Shown: positions 26,237 through 34,811 of the stretch, in pieces | How the letters are laid out: each line of letters opens with the position of its first letter | How positions within the stretch are numbered: the stretch's first letter is position 1 | Source: JAXGQE01 sp040766585 | GTDB lineage: Bacteria > Bacillota > SLNR01 | DNA: 64,000 nt | Direction of reading: 5' to 3' | Assembly: GCA_040766585.1 (NCBI GenBank) | Contig: JAXGQE010000005.1 | Location: 124,001 to 188,000 of the forward strand | Program-made: the position numbers and the translations under genes | Notes under the pieces: model-generated | Seen by the model: only the letters and a program-made list of their open reading frames with translations | What the model was told of the DNA's origin: nothing | The model's database searches: none

Positions 26237-27152
26237 ACCGTCATTGAGTGTACAGATTGGATCCATGAGCATGAACAATCCAGTGATGACTGCATCCGGA
26301 ACCTTTGGATACGGCCACGAGTATGCTGACTTCTACGATGTGAACCGCCTGGGAGCATTGGTGGTGAAAGCAGTTACTTTGGCTCCTCGCATCGGGAACC
26401 CTCCCCCGCGAATTGCAGAAACCCCGTCCGGAATCCTGAATGCCATTGGGCTGCAAAATCCGGGGCTGGAAGTTTTTCTTAAAAAGGAGATGCCGTACCT
26501 GCAGACACTGACGACCCCGGTGATTATCAATATTGCCGGAAACACTGTGGAGGAATACTGTGAGCTGGCAGAGCGTCTGGATGAGGTATCCGGTGTTGCA
26601 GCCTTGGAAGTCAACATTTCCTGCCCCAATGTGAAGCAGGGCGGGCAAGCTTTTGGTACGGATCCGGAAATTGCCCACACGGTTATCTCCGAAGTGCGGA
26701 AAAGAACCCAACTGCCCATCATCGCCAAACTATCGCCCAATGTAACCAGCATTGTCGACATTGCGTTGCAGGTGGAAGATGCGGGTGCCGACGCTATTTC
26801 TCTGATCAATACTCTGTTGGGTATGGCCATCGATGTGGAAACGCGAAGGCCGGTTCTTGGGAATATCATGGGAGGTCTTTCCGGACCGGCGGTGAAGCCG
26901 GTTGCGGTAAGAATGGTGTGGCAAGTAGCTAAGGCGGTCAAAGTTCCCGTGATTGGGATGGGCGGTATTTCAACCACCGAAGATGCACTGGAATTTATTC
27001 TGGCGGGAGCAACGGCCGTATCCATTGGAACTGCCAACTTTATGCACCCGCAGACCCCCTTAGAAATCATCGCCGGTATGGAAGCATACATGCAAAAGCA
27101 TGGAATGGATAAAATCCAGGATCTGATTGGGGCACTGAGGATTGGATCGTAG
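26229..27152 (+). CDS. pyrD: Dihydroorotate dehydrogenase, class 1B catalytic subunit
   Basis: A 307-residue FMN enzyme oxidising dihydroorotate to orotate. Class 1 motifs: the catalytic Cys in VNISCPNV, ASGTFGYGHEY, and the FMN-phosphate site GMGGISTTEDALEFILAGA. Pairing with PyrK marks the NAD-linked 1B type. Cytoplasmic heterotetramer expected. Confidence 0.95.
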   Translation: MSRPSLSVQIGSMSMNNPVMTASGTFGYGHEYADFYDVNRLGALVVKAVTLAPRIGNPPPRIAETPSGILNAIGLQNPGLEVFLKKEMPYLQTLTTPVIINIAGNTVEEYCELAERLDEVSGVAALEVNISCPNVKQGGQAFGTDPEIAHTVISEVRKRTQLPIIAKLSPNVTSIVDIALQVEDAGADAISLINTLLGMAIDVETRRPVLGNIMGGLSGPAVKPVAVRMVWQVAKAVKVPVIGMGGISTTEDALEFILAGATAVSIGTANFMHPQTPLEIIAGMEAYMQKHGMDKIQDLIGALRIGS

Positions 27153-27184
27153 ATATTCTGGAAAACAATGAAGGGAGTGAGTGG

Positions 27185-27937
27185 ATGGTGAGCCGAGTTG
27201 CAGATCAGAAGTTGCAGGCCAAAGATCGGATCATCGTGGCACTGGATGTCAGCGATGCAGAAAAGGCCAAAAAGCTGGTGGAAGATCTGGGTCAGGATAT
27301 CGGATATTTTAAAGTGGGCATGGAACTATTCTACAGCGCAGGCCCCGATGTCATCCGCATGATTAAAGATGTCGGGAGTCGGGTGTTTTTGGATCTAAAA
27401 CTCCATGATATTCCCAACACAGTGGCACAGGGAGTGCGGGCGATTGCCTGCACTGGAGCGGATATGATCAATGTGCATGCCTCTGGAGGAGCAGAAATGA
27501 TGAAACGCTCTGCTGAAGCCCTGGAGGTGCTGCAGTCCGAAACAGGTATTGAACGTCCTCTTTTGATTGCTGTAACCGTTTTAACCAGCATCGATCAGGA
27601 AACAGCAACCAGCGAAATGGGATGGACACGACCCATCGGAGAGCAGGTTACACACTGGGCTCAAATGTCACAGAAATCCGGAATGGACGGGGTGGTGGCT
27701 TCTCCCCAAGAACTGGCAGCAATCCGAAAAGCCTGCGGAGCGAATTTTATTACCGTGATTCCCGGCGTACGCCCTGTTTGGGCAGAAAAAAATGACCAGA
27801 AAAGAATCATGACTCCAGCAGATGCAGTCGCTGCCGGAGCCACCTACCTGGTGATCGGGCGACCCATCACACGGGCAGAGAATCCCCATGCTGCAGCAAT
27901 GAGAATCATAGAAGAGATCGAGGAGGCGGTAGTATGA
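27185..27937 (+). CDS. pyrF: Orotidine 5'-phosphate decarboxylase
   Basis: A 250-residue TIM-barrel enzyme that makes UMP from OMP. The catalytic DxKxxD motif is in FLDLKLHDIPNTV (about residue 68), with ALDVSD near the start and the phosphate-binding VIGRPI near the end. ATG 27185 follows GGGAGTGAG; overlaps pyrE by four bases. Confidence 0.95.
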   Translation: MVSRVADQKLQAKDRIIVALDVSDAEKAKKLVEDLGQDIGYFKVGMELFYSAGPDVIRMIKDVGSRVFLDLKLHDIPNTVAQGVRAIACTGADMINVHASGGAEMMKRSAEALEVLQSETGIERPLLIAVTVLTSIDQETATSEMGWTRPIGEQVTHWAQMSQKSGMDGVVASPQELAAIRKACGANFITVIPGVRPVWAEKNDQKRIMTPADAVAAGATYLVIGRPITRAENPHAAAMRIIEEIEEAVV

Positions 27938-28509
27938 ACCAGACAGAAATATTGGAAATATTGCGTGAGACGGGTGTTCTGATGGAAGGGCATTTCCGAC
28001 TGACATCCGGCCGGCACAGTGGTCGGTATCTGCAGTGCGCCCAGGTACTGCAGTATCCCAAGTATTCGGAGATCATCGGGAAAGAGATTGCCAGCCGATT
28101 CGCCCATGAAAAAATTGACACTGTGATCGGTCCTGCGCTGGGTGGAGTCATTATCGCCTATGAAGTAGCCAGGGCTTTGGGTGTGAAGTCACTGTTTACT
28201 GAACGGGAAGATGGAAAAATGAGAATGCGCCGGGGATTCCATGTGAATGAAGGTGAGCGGGTTTTGGTGGTGGAAGATGTGGTAACAACCGGGGGTTCAG
28301 TCAATGAAGTAATGGAAATTCTGGTAGAGCAGGGTGCCCATGTGGTGGGGGTCGGGGTCATTGTGGACCGAAGCAACGGCAAAGTCAATTTCGGAGTGCC
28401 GATGCATTCACTGGTTTCATTGGATATTGAATCATATTCTCCCGCCGAGTGCCCCCTGTGTCAGCAGGGACTGCCTCTGGTGAAGCCCGGGAGCCGCAAA
28501 GGCGTATAG
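27934..28509 (+). CDS. pyrE: Orotate phosphoribosyltransferase
   Basis: A 191-residue enzyme adding PRPP to orotate. PRPP loop VLVVEDVVTTGGSV (about residues 110-123) and FTEREDGKM flexible loop are seen. Its start overlaps the pyrF stop (ATGA). Last gene of the operon; pyrB, pyrC and carAB are not in this window. Confidence 0.94.
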   Translation: MNQTEILEILRETGVLMEGHFRLTSGRHSGRYLQCAQVLQYPKYSEIIGKEIASRFAHEKIDTVIGPALGGVIIAYEVARALGVKSLFTEREDGKMRMRRGFHVNEGERVLVVEDVVTTGGSVNEVMEILVEQGAHVVGVGVIVDRSNGKVNFGVPMHSLVSLDIESYSPAECPLCQQGLPLVKPGSRKGV

Positions 28510-28529
28510 CCATCCATGGGGTGATTATG

Positions 28530-28562
28530 AAAACTCCCTGCACAAGTGCAGGGAGTTTTATC
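28530..28562. terminator. Bidirectional terminator between pyrE and rqcH
   Basis: A perfect 14-bp stem AAAACTCCCTGCAC / GTGCAGGGAGTTTT (28530-28543, 28546-28559) with A and T runs on both sides. It serves the convergent pyrE and rqcH genes. Confidence 0.9.
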
Positions 28563-30324
28563 TTCCGCTATCGGGTTTTCTGGGAGTGACCAGAATGGTT
28601 TTCTGGTGATCGTAGATGACCATACCCGGTTTTGCCCCCCGAGGTTTTCGCACATGTTTGCGATAGGTATAGTCCACCGGTACTTTACGGGCCTGACGGG
28701 CCTGGCTGAAATAGGCGGCAAACTCAGCGGCTTTCTGGAGGATATCATCGTTGAAGTCTGCATTTTGGGTTTTCTGAATGATGACATGGGAACCGGGCAT
28801 ATCTTTCACATGAAGCCAGATATCTTCGTTGCGGGCGATGCGCATGGAAACCAGATCATTTTGCCGGTTGTTTCGCCCAATCAGGATGCGAAAACCGCTG
28901 TCATCCGAGATTTCCATGGGCTGGGAGGGTTTTTCGGCCGATGGTTTGGACTTGGTGTTTCGTCGATGTTCTTTCAGATAACCTTCATCCTGCAGCTCTT
29001 TTCGAATATCTCGCAAGAGAGCCGGTGTATCGGCGTTGACAATGCTGGTATCGGTGCTTTCCAGATAGGCCAGCTCTTGTTGGGCACTAATGAGCTGCTG
29101 CGCCAGAATGCTCTGGCTCTTTTTGGCTTTGGCGTATCTGCGAAAGTACATCTGAGCATTTTCTGCCGGCTTTTTCTGGGGATCCAGAGGAACCGTAACC
29201 ATCTTCTCGGGATGACTGCGATAATCCGGTCCTTGAACAGAATCATCCCCTTTTTGGATACGGTGCATATTGGCGGTAATAATTTCCCCGAAAGTGCGGA
29301 GCTCGTCTGCCCGGTCGGCTTCCAGCAGCGATTCCTGAATGGCGGCAATTTTATTCCGTGTTCTTTCGGCATGGGTATGAATGGAACGAACCAAAGAATT
29401 ACGGATTTCCTCCAATCGATCATACCCTGCCCAGTGTGCAAAGTATTCAGCCAATAGCGAATTCATAGTCGGATATGTCCGATGCCATGATCCGGGGTAC
29501 TGAGCAAGGGTATACGGGGCGTATGCCACCACTCTGTTTTCATCCGGGTGGATGACCATTGTGGGAACATATTGATGATTCCCCATATCATCCCAGAAAA
29601 GACGGAATGATTCGTACAGCCGCAGCAAGTGATGATCATCCAGGCGGTTCTTCTTTGCATCGGTCTCCAGTCCGGCGCGTCCGACGATTTCTTTGCTGGA
29701 AAGAGGGCCTAAGCCCTCAAAGGACGCCAGAAGGATTTTCCATAACCGCTCGTCATTGGATTTTTGCACAATGATGTCCTGAAAAGTGTTCCGGTCTATT
29801 CCAAAAGGATCAAATCTTTCCTGGGGAGGCGGCCAGGTGTATATGGTACCCGGCAGGATTTCCCGGACTCGGCTGATCTGATGGCTGACGCGTCGGATGC
29901 TGTCGATAATCGGTTTGTTCTCTCCTTGAGTGAGCACAATATTGCTGTGCTTGCCCATGATTTCTGCCACAAGCCATCGTTCAGCCGGAAGACCGGTCTC
30001 GTCTATCCCGCGGCAGGCGATAATCATAACTCGTTCCAAATCTTTCTGGAAGATTCGTTCGATGCGGATTCCTTCCAGGTGTTTTCTGAGCAGCATGCAA
30101 AACATAGGAGGGGCTGTGGGGTTTTCCGCTGACTCGTCCGTCAGATATACACCGCCCTGCTGGGGGTGGGCCGAAACACGGAGTCGGTAGTTTATCTTCT
30201 GGGAATGGATTTGCAGGATAATATCAAACCGAGAGGTTTGAAAAATCCGGTTGATCCGTCCTCCGGAAAGTGTCTGATTCAATTCCTGGACCACGGCTCG
30301 CATGGTCAATGCATCGTATGCCAT
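28558..30324 (-). CDS. rqcH: Rqc2 homologue RqcH (NFACT family, ribosome quality control)
   Basis: A 588-residue protein: NFACT-N domain (MAYDALTMRAVVQELN...), central coiled coil, and NFACT-R domain with the signature WLHVKDMPGSHVII (about residues 485-500). Members bind stalled 50S subunits and add C-terminal alanine tails; older annotations call them fibronectin-binding proteins. The start at 30324 is preferred over the upstream Met because GAGGTGC sits six bases before it. Confidence 0.92.
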   Translation of the reverse strand: MAYDALTMRAVVQELNQTLSGGRINRIFQTSRFDIILQIHSQKINYRLRVSAHPQQGGVYLTDESAENPTAPPMFCMLLRKHLEGIRIERIFQKDLERVMIIACRGIDETGLPAERWLVAEIMGKHSNIVLTQGENKPIIDSIRRVSHQISRVREILPGTIYTWPPPQERFDPFGIDRNTFQDIIVQKSNDERLWKILLASFEGLGPLSSKEIVGRAGLETDAKKNRLDDHHLLRLYESFRLFWDDMGNHQYVPTMVIHPDENRVVAYAPYTLAQYPGSWHRTYPTMNSLLAEYFAHWAGYDRLEEIRNSLVRSIHTHAERTRNKIAAIQESLLEADRADELRTFGEIITANMHRIQKGDDSVQGPDYRSHPEKMVTVPLDPQKKPAENAQMYFRRYAKAKKSQSILAQQLISAQQELAYLESTDTSIVNADTPALLRDIRKELQDEGYLKEHRRNTKSKPSAEKPSQPMEISDDSGFRILIGRNNRQNDLVSMRIARNEDIWLHVKDMPGSHVIIQKTQNADFNDDILQKAAEFAAYFSQARQARKVPVDYTYRKHVRKPRGAKPGMVIYDHQKTILVTPRKPDSGR

Positions 30325-30339
30325 AGGGCAGCACCTCAT

Positions 30340-30571
30340 TTCTTGCGAAGTTCAACCAAAGTATATCATTCGTAAAAAAACACGTCAATTTCTGTGAAAA
30401 TATTAGAAAACAGGAGATAAATGGCAGGAAAAGGAGTATGGCTTCGCAAATACTACTTTGTGACAGTGTAAGGAATATGGATGCCAGCGGATTTATCCAC
30501 TGGACTAGCAACTGAGGCAGGCTCCATCCGATAATGCAGATTGCTCCGTCTTTGAAAAGTGAGGGAACAGT
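30340..30571. other. Intergenic leader upstream of the AadA-like gene
   Basis: No gene. Base-pairing potential is concentrated at 30478-30531: GGATG near 30478 pairs with CATCC near 30526, enclosing CCAG-CGGATTTATCC-CTGG. This could be a structured 5' leader but no known riboswitch class is recognised. The promoters for rqcH (minus) and the AadA-like gene (plus) must also lie here; neither is clear. Confidence 0.35.
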
Positions 30572-31381
30572 GTGAACCAGGAATTGTCAGATCGCCAAAT
30601 TCCCAAAGAGGCCGGTCAGGCGGCAGAGGCTCTAACAGAATTGTTCAGCCATCAGTTGGTGGGCGTGTACTTGTACGGTTCGGCGGTGGAAGGCGGACTG
30701 CAGAAAAACAGTGATGTTGATATTGCTGCTGTGGTAAGCCGGCGGCTGTCAGGGGATGCACGAAAAGAACTCTCAAAAAGACTTATGAAGATTTCCGGGT
30801 GGATCGGCAATCCCCAGGGAATACGATCTCTGGAAGTTACCGTCCTGAATCAAGATGATATTCAGCCATGGGTGTATCCGCCGAAGCAGGAATTACAATA
30901 TGGTGAATGGCTGCGGAGACGATTTGAAGCAGGAGATTTCGGAGAGACGTCCGAGAATCCTGATCTGGCCATTCTGGTAACCCAGGTGCGCAATCACAGT
31001 GTGGCTCTGGTGGGTACGGATGCAAAGAAAGTGTTTCCCCTGGTTCCGGTTCATGACCTGCATCGGTCCATTGGCGATTCGCTGCCAAAGCTGCTAACCC
31101 ATACAATGGGGGACGAACGAAACGTACTGCTTACTTTGGCCCGAATGTGGCTGACCGTTTCTACGGGAGAGATCCGATCCAAAGACCGGGCTGCAGCGTG
31201 GGCGGGCTCTCGACTGCCGGCGAAAGACGCTAAGTGGCTGGAACTGGCAGGTCTGGCATATCGAGGTCTCTATGTTGATTGCTGGGATGGATTGAACCGC
31301 CAGGTGAATGAACTGATTGAAATTATGAGGGATAAGATAGAATCCAGCCTGTTGAGTAAACGGGATGACCCTGTTTCTTGA
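30572..31381 (+). CDS. AadA-like aminoglycoside nucleotidyltransferase (ANT(3'')(9) family)
   Basis: A 269-residue protein: nucleotidyltransferase fold with GSAVEGGLQKNSDVDIA, then the catalytic Glu in RSLEVTVL, PWVYPPKQELQYGEW, and a helical C-terminal domain with GDERNVLLTLARMWL. These match AadA, which adenylates streptomycin and spectinomycin, closely and along the whole length. Start GTG 30572 follows AGTGAGGGAACA. Whether it confers resistance or has another substrate cannot be told. No integron or IS beside it, so it looks chromosomal. Confidence 0.85.
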   Translation: MNQELSDRQIPKEAGQAAEALTELFSHQLVGVYLYGSAVEGGLQKNSDVDIAAVVSRRLSGDARKELSKRLMKISGWIGNPQGIRSLEVTVLNQDDIQPWVYPPKQELQYGEWLRRRFEAGDFGETSENPDLAILVTQVRNHSVALVGTDAKKVFPLVPVHDLHRSIGDSLPKLLTHTMGDERNVLLTLARMWLTVSTGEIRSKDRAAAWAGSRLPAKDAKWLELAGLAYRGLYVDCWDGLNRQVNELIEIMRDKIESSLLSKRDDPVS

Positions 31382-31497
31382 CCATATGTTGAATCGTAAG
31401 TCCCTGCGGAAGAACGAACGGCTGTCTGATTTGTTTTTCCTAACGGAAACGGATAAATAAGATTTCGTAAGAAAAAGGAATTGGAGGGGGTGTAACT

Positions 31498-32655
31498 TTG
31501 AAACGTGCTGAGCGTATTGCACAGCTTCCTCCGTATCTTTTTGCGGAAATCGATCGCAAGAAAGCGGAGGCCAAAGAAAAAGGAGTCGATTTGATACATC
31601 TGGGGGTGGGGGATCCGGACCAGCCGGCTCCGGTTGAGGTTGTGTCAGCTCTGACGCAAGCAGCCAAGGATCCGGCGCTGGGGCATTATCCGGAATCGGT
31701 AGGGTCCATAGCTTTTCGGCGGGCTGCCGCTGACTGGTATCAGAGGAAGTTTCATGTATCATTGGATTATCGCCGTGAGGTGACGGCACTGATTGGTTCC
31801 AAAGAAGGCATTGCACAGCTTTGTATGGGGTACATCAACCCCAATGATATTGCCTTGGTTCCAGACCCGGCTTATCCGGCCTACTACAGTGGGGTGGTAC
31901 TGGCCGGGGGGATTCCAGTGAAAATGCCGCTCCATGAAAATAGGGGATTTTTACCGGATCTGGCGGCGATAGACCCAGAGACAGCCAAAAAGGCCAAAGT
32001 GATGTTTTTAAACTATCCCAACAATCCAACGGCAGGGACTGCTGACAAAGATTTCTTTGCTGATGTTGTAGAGTTTGCCCGTTCGTACGATGTGATTGTC
32101 TGCCATGATTTTGCTTACGGAACCATGGTTTTCGACGGATACAAACCGACTAGCTTTTTGTCGATTCCAGGTGCGGCCGATGTTGGAATTGAATTGAATT
32201 CCATGTCCAAACCGTTCAATATGACCGGCTGGCGAATGGGTATGGCGGCCGGCAACCCCGATATCATCGGAACCATTGCCGCTGTCAAATCCAATGTAGA
32301 TTCCGGTCAGTTCAACGCCATTCAGGAAGCGGCTGTGGCTGCATTATCGCTGCCGGAGACGCATTATGAAAGAATGAATGCTCTGTATCAGCGTCGAAGG
32401 GATTTTATGGTGGATGGGCTGAACCGGCTGGGTTGGTCACTGAAAAAACCCAAAGCTACATTTTATCTGTGGGTTCCGGCTCCTGCGGGGTATACGGGAG
32501 CAACATTTGCGGAAAAACTGCTGGATGAAGCGGGAATCATCGTTGGACCCGGCAGTGGGTACGGGGAATACGGCGAGTCGTACTTCCGGATTGCTCTGAC
32601 TCTCAATGAAGACCGTCTGCAGCAGGCACTGGACCGGATCCAGGCGGTTCTGTAG
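31498..32655 (+). CDS. dapL: LL-diaminopimelate aminotransferase
   Basis: A 385-residue class I/II PLP aminotransferase converting tetrahydrodipicolinate to LL-diaminopimelate in lysine and peptidoglycan synthesis. The N-terminal IAQLPPYLFAEIDRKKAEA and the PLP-Lys motif SMSKPFNMTGWRMG are typical of the clostridial/archaeal DapL branch. TTG 31498 follows GGAGGGGG. Related aminotransferases acting on other amino acids cannot be fully excluded. Confidence 0.85.
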   Translation: MKRAERIAQLPPYLFAEIDRKKAEAKEKGVDLIHLGVGDPDQPAPVEVVSALTQAAKDPALGHYPESVGSIAFRRAAADWYQRKFHVSLDYRREVTALIGSKEGIAQLCMGYINPNDIALVPDPAYPAYYSGVVLAGGIPVKMPLHENRGFLPDLAAIDPETAKKAKVMFLNYPNNPTAGTADKDFFADVVEFARSYDVIVCHDFAYGTMVFDGYKPTSFLSIPGAADVGIELNSMSKPFNMTGWRMGMAAGNPDIIGTIAAVKSNVDSGQFNAIQEAAVAALSLPETHYERMNALYQRRRDFMVDGLNRLGWSLKKPKATFYLWVPAPAGYTGATFAEKLLDEAGIIVGPGSGYGEYGESYFRIALTLNEDRLQQALDRIQAVL

Positions 32656-32736
32656 CGATTGCAGGCAGGACTTTTTCGAAACAAAGCGAAGTAGACACGC
32701 CGAACCCAAAAAAGCATCGAGCAAAGGAGACACACC

Positions 32737-33615
32737 ATGGCAATCAGTATGACCGGGTACGGGTATGAAAGCAGACAAGATGAGTGGTGGCAGCTGAATG
32801 TTCAGCTGAGGGCCGTGAATCATCGCTATTGCGAAGTATCCATCCGGATACCTAGAAAGTATTCTGCCCTGGAAGATCAAATTCGCAGGGCCGTTCAGGG
32901 ATCGTGCCTCCGTGGCCGAATCGAAGTGAATCTGAAAATTGAACCGGGAGAGGCTCAAAAACCGTCTTTGTCCTTGAACCGCGCTTTGGCAGAAGCGTAT
33001 TATCAGTCTCTGGAGGAGTTGGCTCAGCATCTGCAGATCCCCAACCCGGTGGATGCCCCGACCCTGGCGGCGTATCCGGAGGTTATGATGCCGGAAGATA
33101 CGGAGGAGAATACTGAAGAAGTCTGGATGGCTTTGGAACCGGTACTGCAGGCGGCGTTACAAAAACTGGCTGCAATGCGCCGGGCCGAAGGAGATGCACT
33201 GGTCCGGGACATTCTGGAAAGAGCCGGAGCGATTCGGGAAATGACCCTGGGAATCGAAGAGCGTGTACCGCAGATTGTCTCAGAACATCAGGAAAAACTA
33301 GCAGCTCGGCTGCAGGAATACCTGAAAGATGTTCCTTTGGATGCGGATCGCATTCTCAACGAGGTAGCGGTTTTTGCAGACAGAAGCAACATTACTGAAG
33401 AGCTGGTCCGCCTGCGCAGCCATTTGGATCAACTGGACCATATTATCCGCCATGACCGAGAAGTGGGTAAGAAGCTTGATTTTACGGTTCAGGAAATGAA
33501 CCGGGAGGTCAATACCATCGGATCGAAAACCGGGGATGTGCAGGTAACCCGCCAGGTTATTGGCATGAAAGCAGAAATCGAAAAGATCCGTGAACAGGTA
33601 CAGAATCTAGTATAG
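32737..33615 (+). CDS. yicC: YicC/YloC family endoribonuclease
   Basis: A 292-residue protein with the conserved N-terminus MAISMTGYG and C-terminal DUF1732 part (DFTVQEMNREVNTIGSK). YicC is an RNase in E. coli. It is followed by remA, gmk and rpoZ, the usual Firmicute order. ATG 32737 follows AAGGAGAC. Confidence 0.93.
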   Translation: MAISMTGYGYESRQDEWWQLNVQLRAVNHRYCEVSIRIPRKYSALEDQIRRAVQGSCLRGRIEVNLKIEPGEAQKPSLSLNRALAEAYYQSLEELAQHLQIPNPVDAPTLAAYPEVMMPEDTEENTEEVWMALEPVLQAALQKLAAMRRAEGDALVRDILERAGAIREMTLGIEERVPQIVSEHQEKLAARLQEYLKDVPLDADRILNEVAVFADRSNITEELVRLRSHLDQLDHIIRHDREVGKKLDFTVQEMNREVNTIGSKTGDVQVTRQVIGMKAEIEKIREQVQNLV

Positions 33616-33645
33616 AATTCGGAAGAAAACAGAGGAGGAGACAGC

Positions 33646-33924
33646 ATGGAAATCAGACTGATCAACATTGGATTTGGAAACATCGTGGCAGCCAACAGGA
33701 TTATCGCTATTGTCAGCCCGGAATCCGCTCCCATTAAAAGGATCATCCAGGAAGCTCGAGATCATGGCAGGCTAGTGGATGCCACTTACGGACGACGTAC
33801 GCGTGCTGTTGTGATTACGGATAGCGACCATGTGGTGCTGTCGGCCGTACAGCCGGAAACTGTAGCCCATAGGCTCCAGGTAAAGGATCAGCATTCTCAG
33901 ATGGATCCGGATTTAAACGGGTAA
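33646..33924 (+). CDS. remA: RemA-like DNA-binding regulator (DUF370)
   Basis: A 92-residue protein with GFGNIVAANRIIAIVSPESAPIKR and DATYGRRTRAVVITDSDHVVLSAVQPETV, near-invariant in RemA. In B. subtilis RemA activates biofilm matrix and osmoprotection genes. Behind GAGGAGGAG, between yicC and gmk. Confidence 0.93.
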   Translation: MEIRLINIGFGNIVAANRIIAIVSPESAPIKRIIQEARDHGRLVDATYGRRTRAVVITDSDHVVLSAVQPETVAHRLQVKDQHSQMDPDLNG

Positions 33925-33935
33925 GGGGGAGATGG

Positions 33936-34556
33936 ATGAATAAGGGACTTGTGTTGGTCATATCCGGCCCTTCCGGGTCGGGGAAAGACACACTGATTGC
34001 TCAGTTGATGGAAGAGATGGATGGACTGTGTTATTCTGTGTCTGCCACAACCCGCCCACCGCGGGATCATGAGCTGCATGGTACAGACTACTTCTTCATT
34101 GAGAAAGAAGAATTTCGGCAGAAAATCGGGCAGGGTGATTTCTTGGAGTGGGCGGAAATCTACGGAGATTACTACGGCACCCCGGCTGATTATGTCGCAG
34201 AGAAACGTGAGCAGGGATTGGATGTCATCTTAAAAATCGATGTGCAGGGAGCGCGGAAAATTCGCACGGCGGCTATGGACAGTGTGTTTATCTTTATTGC
34301 GCCTCCCAGTATGGAAGAACTGAGACGACGGATCCAGGGACGGGGAACCGAATCGGCCGAATCCATCGAAAAACGCTTTCATACGGCTGTGCAGGAAGTG
34401 AGGGAGGCAGCAGCCTATGACTATATTATTGTCAATGATAAGATTCCGGAGGCTGTCTGCCATTTGAAGTCGGTGATTATGGCTGAAAAAAAACGGGTTC
34501 AGCGAATGTGGCCGGTTCTGCAGGAGCTTTTTCAAGAGTCGGAAGAGTCCATGTAA
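33936..34556 (+). CDS. gmk: Guanylate kinase
   Basis: A 206-residue P-loop kinase (SGPSGSGKDTL) phosphorylating GMP to GDP. GMP-binding motifs SVSATTRPPRDHE, GTDYFFI, and EWAEIYGDYYGTP are present. Eleven bases after remA. Confidence 0.95.
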   Translation: MNKGLVLVISGPSGSGKDTLIAQLMEEMDGLCYSVSATTRPPRDHELHGTDYFFIEKEEFRQKIGQGDFLEWAEIYGDYYGTPADYVAEKREQGLDVILKIDVQGARKIRTAAMDSVFIFIAPPSMEELRRRIQGRGTESAESIEKRFHTAVQEVREAAAYDYIIVNDKIPEAVCHLKSVIMAEKKRVQRMWPVLQELFQESEESM

Positions 34557-34573
34557 AAACAGGAGGTTATGGT

Positions 34574-34780
34574 ATGATTTATCCACCCATGGATACATTG
34601 CTGAAGCAAGTGGACAGCAAGTATACGCTGGTTGTTGTAGCAGCCAAACGAGCTCGTCAGCTGATGCAGGGGGATGACCCCATGGTTCAGGTAAAGAGCG
34701 GCAAGACGGTTACCCAGGCCTTGTTTGAAATCGGGGAAGGTCTGGTCCATTACGAAAGAACCAAAAGCGGTATTAAATAG
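34574..34780 (+). CDS. rpoZ: RNA polymerase omega subunit
   Basis: A 68-residue protein (YPPMDTLLKQVDSKYTLVVV, then AAKRARQL). ATG 34574 follows AGGAGG; the frame extends upstream inside gmk without a start site. Helps assemble and stabilise the beta' subunit. Confidence 0.92.
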   Translation: MIYPPMDTLLKQVDSKYTLVVVAAKRARQLMQGDDPMVQVKSGKTVTQALFEIGEGLVHYERTKSGIK

Positions 34781-34811
34781 CCGGTGCATTCGGCATGAGG
34801 AGTGAAGCAGA

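Noticed and set aside
28558..29457. 303-residue plus-strand ORF opposite rqcH
   Set aside because: Antisense shadow of the recognised NFACT protein; no ribosome site and no family features.
30478..30571. Known aminoglycoside riboswitch upstream of the AadA-like gene
   Set aside because: The described leader derives from integron attI-type sequence, which this does not resemble; kept only as an unclassified leader.
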